This document shows, piece by piece, positions 1 through 12,424 of a DNA stretch of 64,000 nucleotides. Where the stretch lies: assembly GCF_002994745.2 (NCBI RefSeq), contig NC_037089.1:78702347-78766346 (forward strand), read 5' to 3'. The position numbers and the translations under genes were made by a program. A model generated the notes under the pieces. The model worked only from the letters and a program-made list of their open reading frames with translations, searched no databases and was not told the DNA's origin. Position 1 is the stretch's first letter; each line of letters begins with the position of its first letter. The DNA comes from Rosa chinensis. Its lineage: Eukaryota > Streptophyta > Magnoliopsida > Rosales > Rosaceae.

Positions 1-223
1 AATAAAATAAAAAGTATCAAACAATCAAATACAACCCTAAAATAATCTCCAGTTTCCCAATCAACCAAAACAACGAAACTGAACAATAATAAATGAAGTA
101 CCAACAATTTGAGAAGGGACTTGAGACTATCATTGAGATGTAGAAGAGGAGAATACAAATTTGGCTCTGCCTCACACGATGCAAAGTCGCAAACAATGTC
201 CTAAACTTTCTTGTTTTTGTTTT
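1..223. other. AT-rich sequence, nothing recognised
   Basis: No convincing coding sequence or RNA gene was seen. The last nine bases (TTTTGTTTT) look like the left copy of a target-site duplication for the adjoining element. Confidence 0.5.
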
Positions 224-1128
224 GGGTGTTTGTCCATTTATCCCATTTCTAGGGATTTTTTTTCCCATTTATCCCATTAAGTTTTTTTAATTTCCCCTTA
301 CCCAAAACACTCTAAGGAAGTCTTCCCTAATACCCCATTAAGTTTTTTTTTTAAAGACTATTTTACCCTCATTCATTTATTACTTAGAGAGAGAGAATGG
401 AAGAGAGAGAAACCATACAAGACTTCGCCGGAGCTCCATCACTGGCTGTCGGATTCCCTTCACCGACAGCGGCCCACCGGACTTTTCTGAAAACTTCGTC
501 GGAGGTCGTCGAAGATTTCATAGTTCGCCGAAAATATTTATTGCTCCCAATAGACATCTATTGCCCTTAATAGTCTATTGCCCCCTAATAGAACTTTCGG
601 TAGCCGAAATGGGAACTAATATTCCTAAAATTAGGCAAATAAAACTTTGATTAAAGAAAAAAAAACTAAGAGATTATATCAATTTAAAAACGTCTATTGC
701 CCTCCAATAGACATTCAAAACTTTTTTCCCCCTTTCCTTCTGCCCATTACTTTAAAAAAAATGAAAAATAAATAAAATAAATAATAATAATACGGGCACC
801 CAGAAAATGCTCTGGGTACCCACGTCTGCTTCTCGAGTCAGATCCCACGGTCATTGCTCGAAAACAGAAGCTCGTCGCCATTAACGCCTTGCAGGTCTGA
901 TTCAGGCGTCACTGCCTGAGTCAGATCCCACGGTTGCTACCGGACCTATATGTTCTGCGAGCTAACGTCGCCGCCATCAACGAGCAGTATTTCTCTGCCG
1001 GCAACGAGCCGGACTACCAGACTCTGACATCTTCGAGCAGTATTCCTCTGTCGGTAACCCGATCCGAGCCGGACTACCCATACTCTAACATCCACGAGCA
1101 GTATTCCTTCGCCGGTGGCCCTGATCTA

Positions 1129-1181
<53 letters not shown>

Positions 1182-1325
1182 TTTGAGTGGCATGATGGTA
1201 GTTTGTTAATTAGGTTAAGGGCAAAATGGTCATTTGATGTTAAATTGGGTTAGTGGGAACAAAAATTTGTTGCTAAGGTAAGTGAGATAATTTTGACTCA
1301 TTTTAATGCTATTGGTCAAGGACCA
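224..1325. mobile_element. MULE-like non-autonomous element, copy 1
   Basis: The left end GGGTGTTTGTCCATTTATCC matches the left end of the copy at 1601. The right end carries the same GTAAGTGAGATAATTTT...GGTCAAGGACC block that closes that copy in slightly different form. Flanks are TTTTGTTTT (215-223) and TTTTATTTT (1326-1334), an 8/9 match, consistent with the 9-bp duplication of Mutator-like elements. Inside are runs of the CAATAGAC/GTCTATTG motif (about 540-715) and a long GA microsatellite. The short open frame at 934-1209 runs into that microsatellite, and I do not regard it as a gene. Confidence 0.7.
1132..1179. repeat. (GA)n microsatellite
   Basis: About 24 uninterrupted GA units lie near the right end of the first MULE-like element. 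Confidence 0.95.
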
Positions 1326-1375
1326 TTTTATTTTTTACCAAAACTAGTAAATTTTTGTTTTTTAGAATTTTTGGC

Positions 1376-1525
1376 TGAGCCCAAGTACCTCATGTCAAAT
1401 CAACTCCAGACCCGACCCTGGCGACGTTGTCCAGTTATTTAAGGTTGGTTCTATAACCGTGGCAAACAACGCAAAAGCTGAAGTGAAAGCAAAGGTTGAG
1501 AACAGTTCCCAAGGAGGTTACAGGT
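1376..1525 (+). pseudogene. Possible remnant of the F-box tail repeat
   Basis: Bases about 1396-1505 resemble the duplicated tail of the F-box gene downstream (5480-5962). The clearest part reads KVGSITVANNAKAEVKAKVE, against KVGCISVANKAKVKVKEKVV there. The fragment sits between two MULE-like elements, so it is probably the stump of an older duplicate on the plus strand. No F-box domain remains. Similarity was judged by eye. Confidence 0.45.
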
Positions 1526-1941
1526 GACAGTTCTGGATTTATAAAAATCTTCATATATGTATATAGAACATATTAGTTTAGTGGTCGAAGATATTCTTAA
1601 GGGTTTTTGTCCATTTACCCCATTTCTAGGGATTTTTTTTCCACTTACCCCATTAAGTTTTTTTAATTCTCTCTTACCCAATACACTCTAAGGGAGTCTT
1701 CCCTAATACCCCATTTTACCCCTCACCCCTTTGTTACTTAGAGAGAGATAGAGAAAATGGAAGAGAGAGAAACCATAGGAGACTTCGCCGGAGCCCGTCA
1801 CCGGCCGCCGGAATCCGGTCACCGGTCGCCGGAATCAAGCCAACTTTAGCCTGATTCCGGTCACCGATCGCCGGATTCCTGTCACCGGCTGCCGCCCACC
1901 GGAATTTGCTGAAAATCTCACCGAAAAGTTTTTTTTTTGCC

Positions 1942-2130
1942 CCCAATAGACATCTATTGCCCCCTAATAGAGGGGCAATAGACGTCTATTGCCCCAATAG
2001 TCTATTGCCCCCTAATAGACGTCTATTGCCCCCCAATAGACGACTATCAGCCATGTATTGCCCCCAGTAGAAGACTATCAGCCATGCATTGCCCCCCAGT
2101 AGACGTCTATTGCCCCCCAATAGACGTTTA
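1942..2130. repeat. Palindromic minisatellite (CAATAGACGTCTATTG core)
   Basis: Degenerate copies of a GC-rich spacer (GCCCCCC) alternate with the perfect palindrome CAATAGACGTCTATTG. Copies also occur near 2221-2260, in the element at 224-1325 and in the partial copy near 36.8-37.0 kb, so the array belongs to this element family. Confidence 0.85.
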
Positions 2131-2689
2131 GATTACCGAAATGGTAATTAATCTTCCTAAAACTACACAAATAAAACTTTGATTAAAGAAAAAAAACGAG
2201 GAGATTACATCAATTCAAAACGTCTATTGCCCCCCAATAGATGTCTATTATCCCCCAATAGAACTTTCCATAGCCGGAATGAAAACTAATTTTCCTAAAA
2301 TTAGACAAATTTTTTTTTCTTTCCTTCTGTACTCATTACCAAAAAAAAAAAAACATTGATTTGGGCACCCACCTATCTCTCAAGCGGAGGTCGAATTGGG
2401 CACCAGATTGCAGGGACATGGGCGGGTGTGCTGGAGGTCAAACTGGACAATTGGACGGTGCCCATGTTGAGAGAAGAGATTGCCCAACTTGATTAAACCT
2501 CTGAGAAGCTCCTGCACTAGAAGCCGACGAGCTTGACCTGAAACCAGCGTTGGGAAGGAAGGCTGGCTTCGACGCTGGCGACGCTAGATCTCAGACTCCA
2601 CGACCTTCACTATCGGCCTCGCTGGAGACGGCTTCCAATACGACAACGGCAGGGAAGCTGATCATAGAAGTCGGACCTTGAATTTTTCT

Positions 2690-2776
2690 CGCCGGGTTCG
2701 GAATCCGGCAGGGGGGAGAGTGAGAGAGAGAGAGAGAGAGAGAAGCTGATCGTAGAGGTCGAATTCGGAATCCGGC

Positions 2777-2820
<44 letters not shown>

Positions 2821-2870
2821 CTAATCGTAGTGGTCGGATTCGGAATCCGGCAGGGGAGAGAGAGAGAGGG
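2690..2870. repeat. Tandem ~65-70-bp repeats with GA microsatellites
   Basis: Three units share CGGAATCCGGCAGG, then (GA)n, then AAGCTRATCGTAG. They differ mainly in the length of the GA run, the longest of which spans about 2779-2819. Confidence 0.85.
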
Positions 2871-3072
2871 CTGTGAATCATGACTGGAGAGAGGGGAGAG
2901 AGATTTGCATGGCAATATTGTAGTTTAATAATTAAGCTGAGGGTATATGTGTTATTTCTCTTTAAATTGTGTTAATAGGAATAAAAATCTTTTGCTGGGG
3001 TAAATGGGATAATTTTCTCTCATTTTGGTGTTTTGGGTCAATGACCCTATTCTTAACCTAGCTACCCTATAA

Positions 3073-3785
3073 GAGCAAGTCCAGCGGTCTTGTTTTGACC
3101 GGGCAAATCGAGGGAATGATGATGTGGTGACCGGGCAATTGCAAAAACTGTCCTCCACCGGTCCAAGATTGTCCAGCCAAATTTTGGCTTTTGATGACCG
3201 TAGTCAAAATAAAAGGCAAGCCCGTGACTAATTGTTTGACCCTCCTTGCCCAGCTGCCAGCTCGGCCCAGAAGCATCGTGGTTGACGTCAGTGTCAGCCA
3301 AGCAGAGAGAGACGCGGAGGAGAGGCTGCGTTGTGGGCACGCACGAATCAGGGAGCCGCATTTGTTGACCGCGTGGATGCATGCGTTTGTCGCCTAGCGT
3401 TATTGAATTGGTCCTTTGATCTGGGCCGTTGTTTTCAATTAAACAGGTGGATCCGACGGTAATGGAATTAATAGCTATGTATAGGATTGTAACGTTAATA
3501 AAACGGTAAAAAAAAAATTGTAAAAAATTCTAAAAATTTCTCTATAAATACATACAATTTTTTCTAACATCTCACACCCAAAATACTAGAGTTCATAGTA
3601 AAAATGAGCAGTTAAAACACTAAATGAACAATGGAAAATGAACAGTTAAAATTAATGAACAGTCTTGACCGGTCAAGAAAAAAAACGGGTGAAAACCCAT
3701 GTCCAGTGTCAGTGAACAGTAACTTGACTGGTCGAATTCTTGACTTCTCGACTTTGCCTTTTCTTGACTACGGGTGAACTTGCTC
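3073..3785. mobile_element. PIF/Harbinger-like MITE
   Basis: Terminal inverted repeats GAGCAAGT...ACTTGCTC are flanked by TAA on both sides (3070-3072 and 3786-3788), the 3-bp TWA target preference of PIF/Harbinger elements. Subterminal sequence repeats TTGACCGG/CCGGTCAA-type motifs. There is no transposase. A diverged piece of the same family occurs near 20.03-20.12 kb. Confidence 0.75.
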
Positions 3786-3788
3786 TAA

Positions 3789-4287
3789 GAATACCCTTTT
3801 TTTTTTTTTGGGTAAGGATGGTGTTCTATGGTGTTGTGATTGATTTGAATCCTGAGCTATCGAACTCGATTGATTTCCACCTTTCAAAAGTTTAATTGAT
3901 TGATCTGTGATTTCTTAGTTGGTTGTATATATGACTGTGGTTCTAAAGTTTTACATAACAAATATATATGTATAGCTAGCTTCAGTTTGGGTCATATATA
4001 TTTTTATGACCAGCACAGTCCAATGTGATTGTAACCGTTTCAAATTTCTTTACACTTGGTTTTGTTACCTTGTTTCATTCCTATTTACATTTGGATTTCT
4101 TTTCAATTTTGGATTACTTCATGTACTGTGTATATATAATGCAATTTACTCAATTATATCGACTGATCAGGTATTATGCCAACAGTCATGGGAGGTTGTA
4201 ACAGACTGTACAGTAGAATAACCGATCATAAGGCTAAGAAGCAATACCTGCAGCTGCTTCTTTTGACGATCATAAGGATCATCATCG
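3789..4287 (+). promoter_or_regulatory. Upstream region of the F-box gene
   Basis: This AT-rich stretch contains several TATATA tracts and no long open frame of coding character. It presumably carries the promoter and leader of the F-box gene. No individual motif could be assigned with confidence. Confidence 0.35.
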
Positions 4288-5965
4288 ATGCCAACAACTA
4301 TTGATGATATCCCTGACTTGGTATTGGTTGAGATCCTTTGTCGACTTCCTTGTAAATTCCTTTTTCAATGCAAATGTGTGTCCAAAAGCTGGTGTACTCT
4401 CATACAAGATCCTTATCTTAGTGGCCGGTTTATGCGTCTCCAAAGTGATCGACGGACACCAGTCGTGAGTACTGTAATTAACACCAGAGGAGAAGAATGC
4501 CTTACTACATTGTGGCCGTCGACCTGCAAGCCACTAACACGGTTGTTCAAAAAACTAATGCGTTTCTACCATTTGATCGAAAAGCCAAACGTGCCAGCTA
4601 CATACAATGACCTGGTTTTGTGCTGCTCCCTTGAGTGCAGTTATCAAGGGGATTACTACATCTGCAATCCATACACAATGCAATGGGCTCGTCTACCTCC
4701 CCCTCCAAGATTCTTCCGATTTGTAGCTACGGGATTTATCTGTGATCTTCCCCACTATAACCATAAGAAAGAGGACGACCCGAAAGGAAATATCATCCAG
4801 CTCAATGCTGAGTATAGATACAAGGTTGTGAGAATAATTTCGACTGATATGTCAGCCAGTAAATTTGAAGTTCAGATGTTCTCTTCCGAGACTGGTAAAT
4901 GGAAAGAATCAATTGTATCATCTCCGTGGAAATTTAGCAGTTCTGTCGTCCACCATAACATCAAGAGCTTTGCCTTCAATGGAATGCTGTATTGGATGGA
5001 CATGGATAAGAGATTTCTTATTCAATTGGAGACGTTCAGTGGTGATATTGGTGATCAAAATGCATGGAGGTTCGTTCATTTTGGCCAAGTTGAAAGTCGT
5101 CAACAGTGTTGCGTAGGTATTTTTAAAGGGCGTCTGCTCATTGGAGAATACAACTTTCCTGGCGGCACTCTATCTTTTGGGGAGTTGAGTGAAGACTGAA
5201 GAACACATCCAGCTTGGAGGAGAAACTCGCAAACTATGTATGAAAGACATAGAGATGGTTTATCTGCCGGACCTAAAACCCGACGGGGTTACAACGAAAT
5301 TGATATCTTTTGAGCCTAGTGAGGAGGATATATTGGATATTCGTATCTATCCGGACTACCGGGAAACTACTAGAGTCATTGCCAAGTACAATATATGTAC
5401 AGGAAAGTGGTCAAAGATTTTTGACATGAGTGTTGAGAATGACTACTTCTCATTAGCGCTTCCATGGTGGCCGACACCAGTTCCTAGGCTACCACATCGA
5501 CGTCAACTCGCCCAGCAGACCCAGCAGGGTGTACGATGTCCAGCTTTTGACCTCAGCACTTCCAAATCCCAGCCTGCCCGAGCTTCTTCTTCTAAAGTTG
5601 GCTGTGGAAGTGTTGCAAGCAACGCGAAAGTGAAAGTGAAAGAAAAGGTGGTTCAGAACATGGAAAAGAAGATCCCATTGAAACGGCGAAGGGTATGGGA
5701 ACAACGAGTGGATACAGGAGTTCCTAGGCTACCACATCGACGTCAACTCGCCCAGCAGACCCAGCAGGGTGTACGATGTCCAGCTCTTGACCTCAGCACT
5801 TCCAAGTCCCAGCTGCCTGCCCGAGCTTCTTCTACTAAAGTTGGCTGTATAAGTGTTGCAAACAAAGCGAAAGTGAAAGTGAAAGAAAAGGTGGTTCAGA
5901 ACATGGAAAAGAATATCCCATTGAAACGGCGAAGGGTATGGGAACAACGCGTGGATACAGGTTAA
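4288..5965 (+). CDS. F-box protein, frameshifted, with duplicated basic tail
   Basis: This is probably the substrate-recognition subunit of an SCF E3 ubiquitin ligase. The N-terminus reads IDDIPDLVLVEILCRLP and then KCVSKSWCTLIQDP, the usual F-box helices (residues about 4-50). An F-box-associated region follows, with CNPYTMQWARLPPP and KSFAFNGMLYWMD. The first open frame stops at TGA 5197-5199, and the same protein resumes one base later in another frame (5198-5965). One extra base near 5197 explains the break, as mutation or sequence error. The second part ends the FBA region and then carries an 80/81-residue tail twice in tandem, each copy ending in a basic IPLKRRRVWEQRVDTG segment that resembles a nuclear localisation signal. 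The gene appears intronless. The F-box assignment is firm; whether it is functional is open. Confidence 0.8.
5480..5962 (+). repeat. Tandem duplication (2 x ~240 bp) inside the F-box tail
   Basis: Unit 1 (5480-5719) and unit 2 (5720-5962) both begin GTTCCTAGGCTACCACATCG and are nearly identical. Unit 2 is longer by one codon, and the reading frame is kept through both. Confidence 0.95.
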
Positions 5966-6366
5966 AGTTCTGGAGGATCAGATCGAAATTAACTTTCATA
6001 GTTGCTAGAGAGCCGATCACATAAGTTCTTTTTTCTTTTTCTTTGGTTAGAATTAATAGAGTAGGCTAGTGCATAATCACACATGACTTTTTGGTGAGTG
6101 ATCGGCAACAGGGGCTGGACACATGAGTTATTTTCATATAATGTTGTGAAGATTCAATGTGTACATATTTCGATGAATGAAAGTACGACCATCGTAGCAA
6201 GGTTTTTGATCTGGTATGACAGAAATAAAAGGGTACAATTTTCATATAATGTTTCAGATAACAATGCAGGGATTGTACGTAAAAACACACCACCAATATG
6301 ATGATATCTACTATATAAATTATATAACGATATTCCCTTTACAGTGTAGTTGAAAAAAAAAAAATT
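5966..6366. other. 3' flank of the F-box gene
   Basis: No gene was seen. The motif TTTTCATATAATGTTKYR occurs twice (near 6131 and 6239), probably a small local duplication. Confidence 0.35.
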
Positions 6367-6520
6367 GGGTATAGTCCATCATGAAGCCCACCCGAAGTAC
6401 TCCCGAGTCGGGTGGGGACTTGCTTTAAAAAAAAAATAGATGTATACTTAAAAAAAAAAAGGGTATAGTCCATAGTGGAGCCCACCCGAAGTACTCCCGA
6501 GTCCCGAACTCGAAGTTTGG
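6367..6520. repeat. Tandem duplication, period 94 bp
   Basis: GGGTATAGTCCATMRTGRAG followed by CCCACCCGAAGTACTCCCGA occurs at 6367 and again at 6461, separated by A-rich spacers. Confidence 0.85.
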
Positions 6521-6594
6521 TGTGGAGACTATTGCCTATTCGAACGCATCATTCTCCAGTTTCTCCTCCTCCTCCTCTCGCCTTATGCGGCTCT

Positions 6595-6884
6595 GCCCTT
6601 CTCCACTTCTCTCAAAGAGTCAGAGATCAAGTCGTATCTACTTCTCTTACTCTCCCTCTTCAATTTGAAATTTGGGGCAATGAATTTAATGTAAGTTCAA
6701 TTTTTTTTAATTGAATCAATCCAATTTGGGGCAATTTATGCCCTTCTCCACTTCTCTCAGAGAGTCAAAGATCAAGTCGTATCTACTTCTCTTACTCTCC
6801 CTCTTCAATTTGGAATTTGGGGCAATGAATTTAATGTAAGTTCAATTTTGTTTAATTGAATCAATCCAATTTGGGGCAATTTAT
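6595..6884. repeat. Tandem duplication, 2 x 145 bp
   Basis: GCCCTTCTCCACTTCTCTCA begins both units (6595 and 6740), and both end GGGGCAATTTAT. Only a few bases differ, so the duplication is recent. It lies in what looks like the leader region of the truncated RPL37A copy. Confidence 0.95.
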
Positions 6885-7013
6885 AGGGTTAATAATTGAT
6901 GTGAAATTCAATTTCGTATGTTATAGTGGATTGAAGAATGAAGGTTGCGGTCAAATTCTATTGTGCTGGTTGCGGTCAAAAGAGGGATAGCTGTTGTTGT
7001 GCTATCCACAACC

Positions 7014-7271
7014 ATGGTAACTCTCTCTCTCTCTCTCTCTCGACTGAAAGTTCTTCGAGTTTTGAACGGGTTATGTTGCAGTAAAGGCTTAAGCTTCTCT
7101 TGAGCTAGAGCTGAGATTTGATTCAATTAGTGAATACAGAGTTGTTTTGATGAATTTAGTTCAAATTGATTTGGTAATAAGGAAAAGTTGCATGTTTCTA
7201 AGAAATGGTGATTATTTTTGTTGCAGACTGAGAGAACGAAGAAGGCTGGAATAGTCGGAAAATATGGTACC
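7014..7271 (+). pseudogene. RPL37A: Truncated 60S ribosomal protein L37a (eL43) copy
   Basis: An ATG at 7014-7016 is followed at once by a GT donor, a 210-bp intron (with a CT microsatellite) ending TTGCAG at 7226, and then codons for TERTKKAGIVGKYGT (7227-7271). That is the N-terminus of ribosomal protein L37a, a large-subunit zinc-ribbon protein of roughly 92 residues. Splitting right after the initiator codon fits a ribosomal-protein gene. The remaining three quarters, including the CxxC zinc ribbon, was not found in the next kilobase, where a TA microsatellite begins. Because an intron is retained, this is a DNA-level duplicate and not a processed retrocopy. Confidence 0.75.
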
Positions 7272-7287
7272 GTTGAGATTCTCCATA

Positions 7288-7318
<31 letters not shown>

Positions 7319-8220
7319 TGTTCTTGTTTAAGAAATCCAAACCCACCCAAGGTTTCAATTTTGTATCCGTCACTGTTATGGTGTTTAGTTGGATGGACAG
7401 AAATACAAGCTTTGTGAGCTACTCGAGCATCTGCACAAGTTCTCTTGCACATTTTAAATGAGTATGTTTGCGTATTTAGATTTATCCCTTTAAATATATG
7501 TGCTATGTACAATTTTTTTTTTATAATAAGAACCAGTGCGGTTGCTTTCAAATATTGATTAATGAAACTACGAAATATATGGCGACACATGATGCCTAAA
7601 CCCCAGATTACGATGTGCATCAAGAAAACTTCATGAGATAATAACAAGAGTCTCAACTAAAATAATGTACTATATCAAGCACCGACTAGCGAATAGTGAT
7701 TTATTGACCACTCCATTTACTTTAAAATTGTGGTGACATTTCAGAAAAATAACCCTACTACGAACAAGCCAAAAAGATCACTACCGCCGTCTTTTGAAGA
7801 AAACAAACCCTAGCAAAGTCTAGGATTTTTCTCCCTCTCTCTCACGGCTTGCCCGTTCTCGTTGTGAATCGATATTTATCTCCTATGTACATTATGTAAA
7901 AGGGAAGTAAGAAAAAGAAAAATACTTGAAAGTTTAAAGTTCTCTATAAGAAATTATTCTACGATAATCGTGTGACATGATTACGTGGATACATTATTTG
8001 TCCTAACTCTTCAACTACTAAACTATGACCAAAATTTTAACTCTAGTGCTCATATCAAGATATGCTCTGTCATGGCAAAAACCCTTTGCTCGGTTTGATA
8101 TGTTTGCTCGACTATGACCTTTCACAGGGTTGTATGGTCGCGGTTCCAAGTCTCAACACTGCATCACATTGTGTGTTTTGGTCATTTTTGTAAAGCATTT
8201 AACTCCTTAATTAAGGACGA
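7272..8220. other. Intergenic sequence with TA microsatellite
   Basis: A (TA)n run lies at about 7290-7318. The rest has no recognisable gene. CCCTAGCAAAGTCTAGGATT near 7809 resembles the start of the retroposon family seen elsewhere in the window and may be a 5' fragment. Confidence 0.4.
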
Positions 8221-8447
8221 AAGGTGCTCCTTCACCAAACGCCCATCATTCAAGATTTGACCAAACACGTCAACGCCGTTGGCGGTGTCGTACCGTCGTT
8301 TGCCAAAAGGGCCGAAAACGGTGTCGTTCGAAATAGATTTGGGAAACCGTCAAGTCGGACCGGCCCCACCCACAACGCACAAGGCACGCAAGCAATAATA
8401 TCAACGACAATCAACAATGTTTGTAGGGTGGCCCTTTAGTGATGGCG

Positions 8448-8562
8448 TTGACGGTCAACATCCAGCGTGGTCTGCTCCAAAATAAGCTCCCACGGAATCT
8501 CCGCCACCCACCACGTGTCTCGTTCCGATTGGACCTACCTCCACTCCTCTCCTCGTTTAAAG
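8448..8562 (+). promoter_or_regulatory. Promoter elements of the 14-3-3 gene
   Basis: An inverted W-box pair (TTGAC 8448-8452, GTCAA 8454-8458), a G-box CACGTG (8512-8517) and a TATA-like TTTAAAG (8556-8562) are grouped just before a pyrimidine-rich leader. Motif matches are direct. Function is inferred from known plant WRKY and bZIP/bHLH binding sites. Confidence 0.45.
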
Positions 8563-9345
8563 CCCCCACCCCGATTCCCATTTTCCATTTTACGAGCCTA
8601 GATCTTCTTCTCCTTCGTCGTCGACCGAGACAGGTACGGACGCTGCAACTTCGCTTAGGGTTGCGCTAGGGTTTGATCCAGTTTTTTTTATTTTTTATTT
8701 TAAAATTTATTTTTTTCCTTCGGATTTCGCAGATCTGTTTCGCGTTTGGTGATGATTTGCGTTAGATCTAGGGTTTTGAATCGTTTTTTATTTTTAATAT
8801 TTTTTGGATGTGATTGTGACTTGTATGTGTTCGTGATTCGATCTGATGGATTTAAGCTGTATGATAGTTTGATTTGGCTACTGGATTGATCCGATTTAGA
8901 TTTATGACTGGAAAAATGTTGTTGAATCGGAAAAATGTAAGGGATAAGGAATCGAATAAAGCTTGGAATTCACTGTTTGGCTAAGTTGAGAGCAAGATTA
9001 GCAAGATTTTTGATCTAATCTGATTCTGATCTGTATGATTGTGAAGAGAAAAAAAATTGAAACTAGTAAAGGAACGAATCCATCGGTTGGGATTGTATTG
9101 GAAATTGTTTTATATAAACAACTGGACCTAGTTTGACTATGCTCTCGAGTTTTTTGTTTTTCACAGATCTGAGCAATCATTCATACTCTCGGTGCTTGCT
9201 ACTGTTGTATGTGACTGATATGCTTTGTGATATGATGATTTGTTCCGTGGAATATGTGGTGATATTTGTGTGTGTAAATAGTGGTTTCAATTGATGATTG
9301 TTTAACACATTTCAGGTTTGAGAATTTTCTTACTGCACTGCAAAG

Positions 9346-11372
<2,027 letters not shown>

Positions 11373-12406
11373 TGAATTTGGATCGTAGGATATGTGCTAT
11401 GTGTACCTTTATCTTCAGACCTTTGTAATAGATGCCATGTGGTTGTAGCAGGATTTCTCTATGAACTTGACGATCTCGAGTGCGTCAGCACTTAGAGTTG
11501 GAATATTCCAACAGATCGTAAAATTGCTTTTATAATTGGCGAGAAGAATTTGGTTCAGTGCTTTGATTGCTCTGCTATATGATTTAGTGTTAAAAAAAAT
11601 TAGTGGTTTATGATGTCCTTTTCAATGTTCAATTGTTCTGATTGTTATCCAGATTTGCATTGTTGGTGTGCTTTCTATTTTCTTCTTCCTTTATGATGTG
11701 GCAACGTTGAATCCCACCTGTTTGTGTGCGATGGTTAACCCTCATTGTTCCGTCTCTCACAGATATCATTCTTCAACTAGACCTCATTCAAAGGCAGTTG
11801 ATGTTTACGTTGCCTATTATTGTTGAAGTGAAGTTGATGTAATGAAATCGAGTCAAAAGTACACCAGGTGTCATAAAGGTAGTACTGAAATTTTCAGTTT
11901 CCTATACGCCGTGCAAAGCGTTGCCTCTTTTGCATAGCTTCTATTGCTGGGCATGTCCCTCTAGCCATTGAGGGATGCAAACACATGCATGTCTTGTCAT
12001 ATTGTTTTCTTCTTTCTCAATCTGTTGCCCTGAGTCACCTTGTTTGCTTGGTCTTTGGTTCAGTCTCTTGTTCACTGTCGCCATGTGTACTTTTTCATTT
12101 GCCTCTCGTCAATGTTTTTTGGAGGAATTAGAGCATTTCCAATTGCACCACCTTCATAGCCTCTCCTACCCATCTGCATGTGACACGTACTCTCTTCCGT
12201 GACATGGTATAATGAGCAAATAAGGATTTGCGTGTATAAAGCAAACTATTAATCATTGTACCAAGATAAGAGACTCAATTGGACGGTTGGACCCCTTCCA
12301 ATAAATAAAAAAACAGCAATTAATAATGCATTGCACTAACCAATTCCTACCATCCATTTTAGCAAGTGTATGATATCTTGAAAATTCTTGCCAATAGAGT
12401 GATATT
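11373..12406. other. 3' flank of the 14-3-3 gene, intergenic
   Basis: This stretch holds the 3' UTR and unremarkable intergenic sequence. No gene or RNA was recognised. A short open frame at 11975-12202 has no family likeness. Confidence 0.5.
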
Positions 12407-12424
12407 AACTCTTGATATTTATAA

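Larger units (their letters stand above)
1601..3047. mobile_element. MULE-like non-autonomous element, copy 2
   Basis: An exact 9-bp target-site duplication, TATTCTTAA, lies at 1592-1600 and 3048-3056. The ends form imperfect inverted repeats: GGGTTTTTGTCCATTTACCC on the left, and GGGTCATTGACCC followed by a CCCATTTACCCC block on the complement of the right. No transposase is encoded. The interior holds a palindromic minisatellite (1942-2130) and GA-rich tandem repeats (2690-2870). Confidence 0.85.

Noticed and set aside
934..1209. 91-codon frame ending in an Arg-Glu run
   Set aside because: The run is the GA microsatellite, and the frame lies wholly inside a non-autonomous element.
2591..2915. 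Ser-Leu-rich minus-strand frames
   Set aside because: They are translations of CT microsatellites inside the second MULE-like element.
7019..7041. CT run as a standalone feature of interest
   Set aside because: Ordinary pyrimidine microsatellite inside the RPL37A-derived intron.
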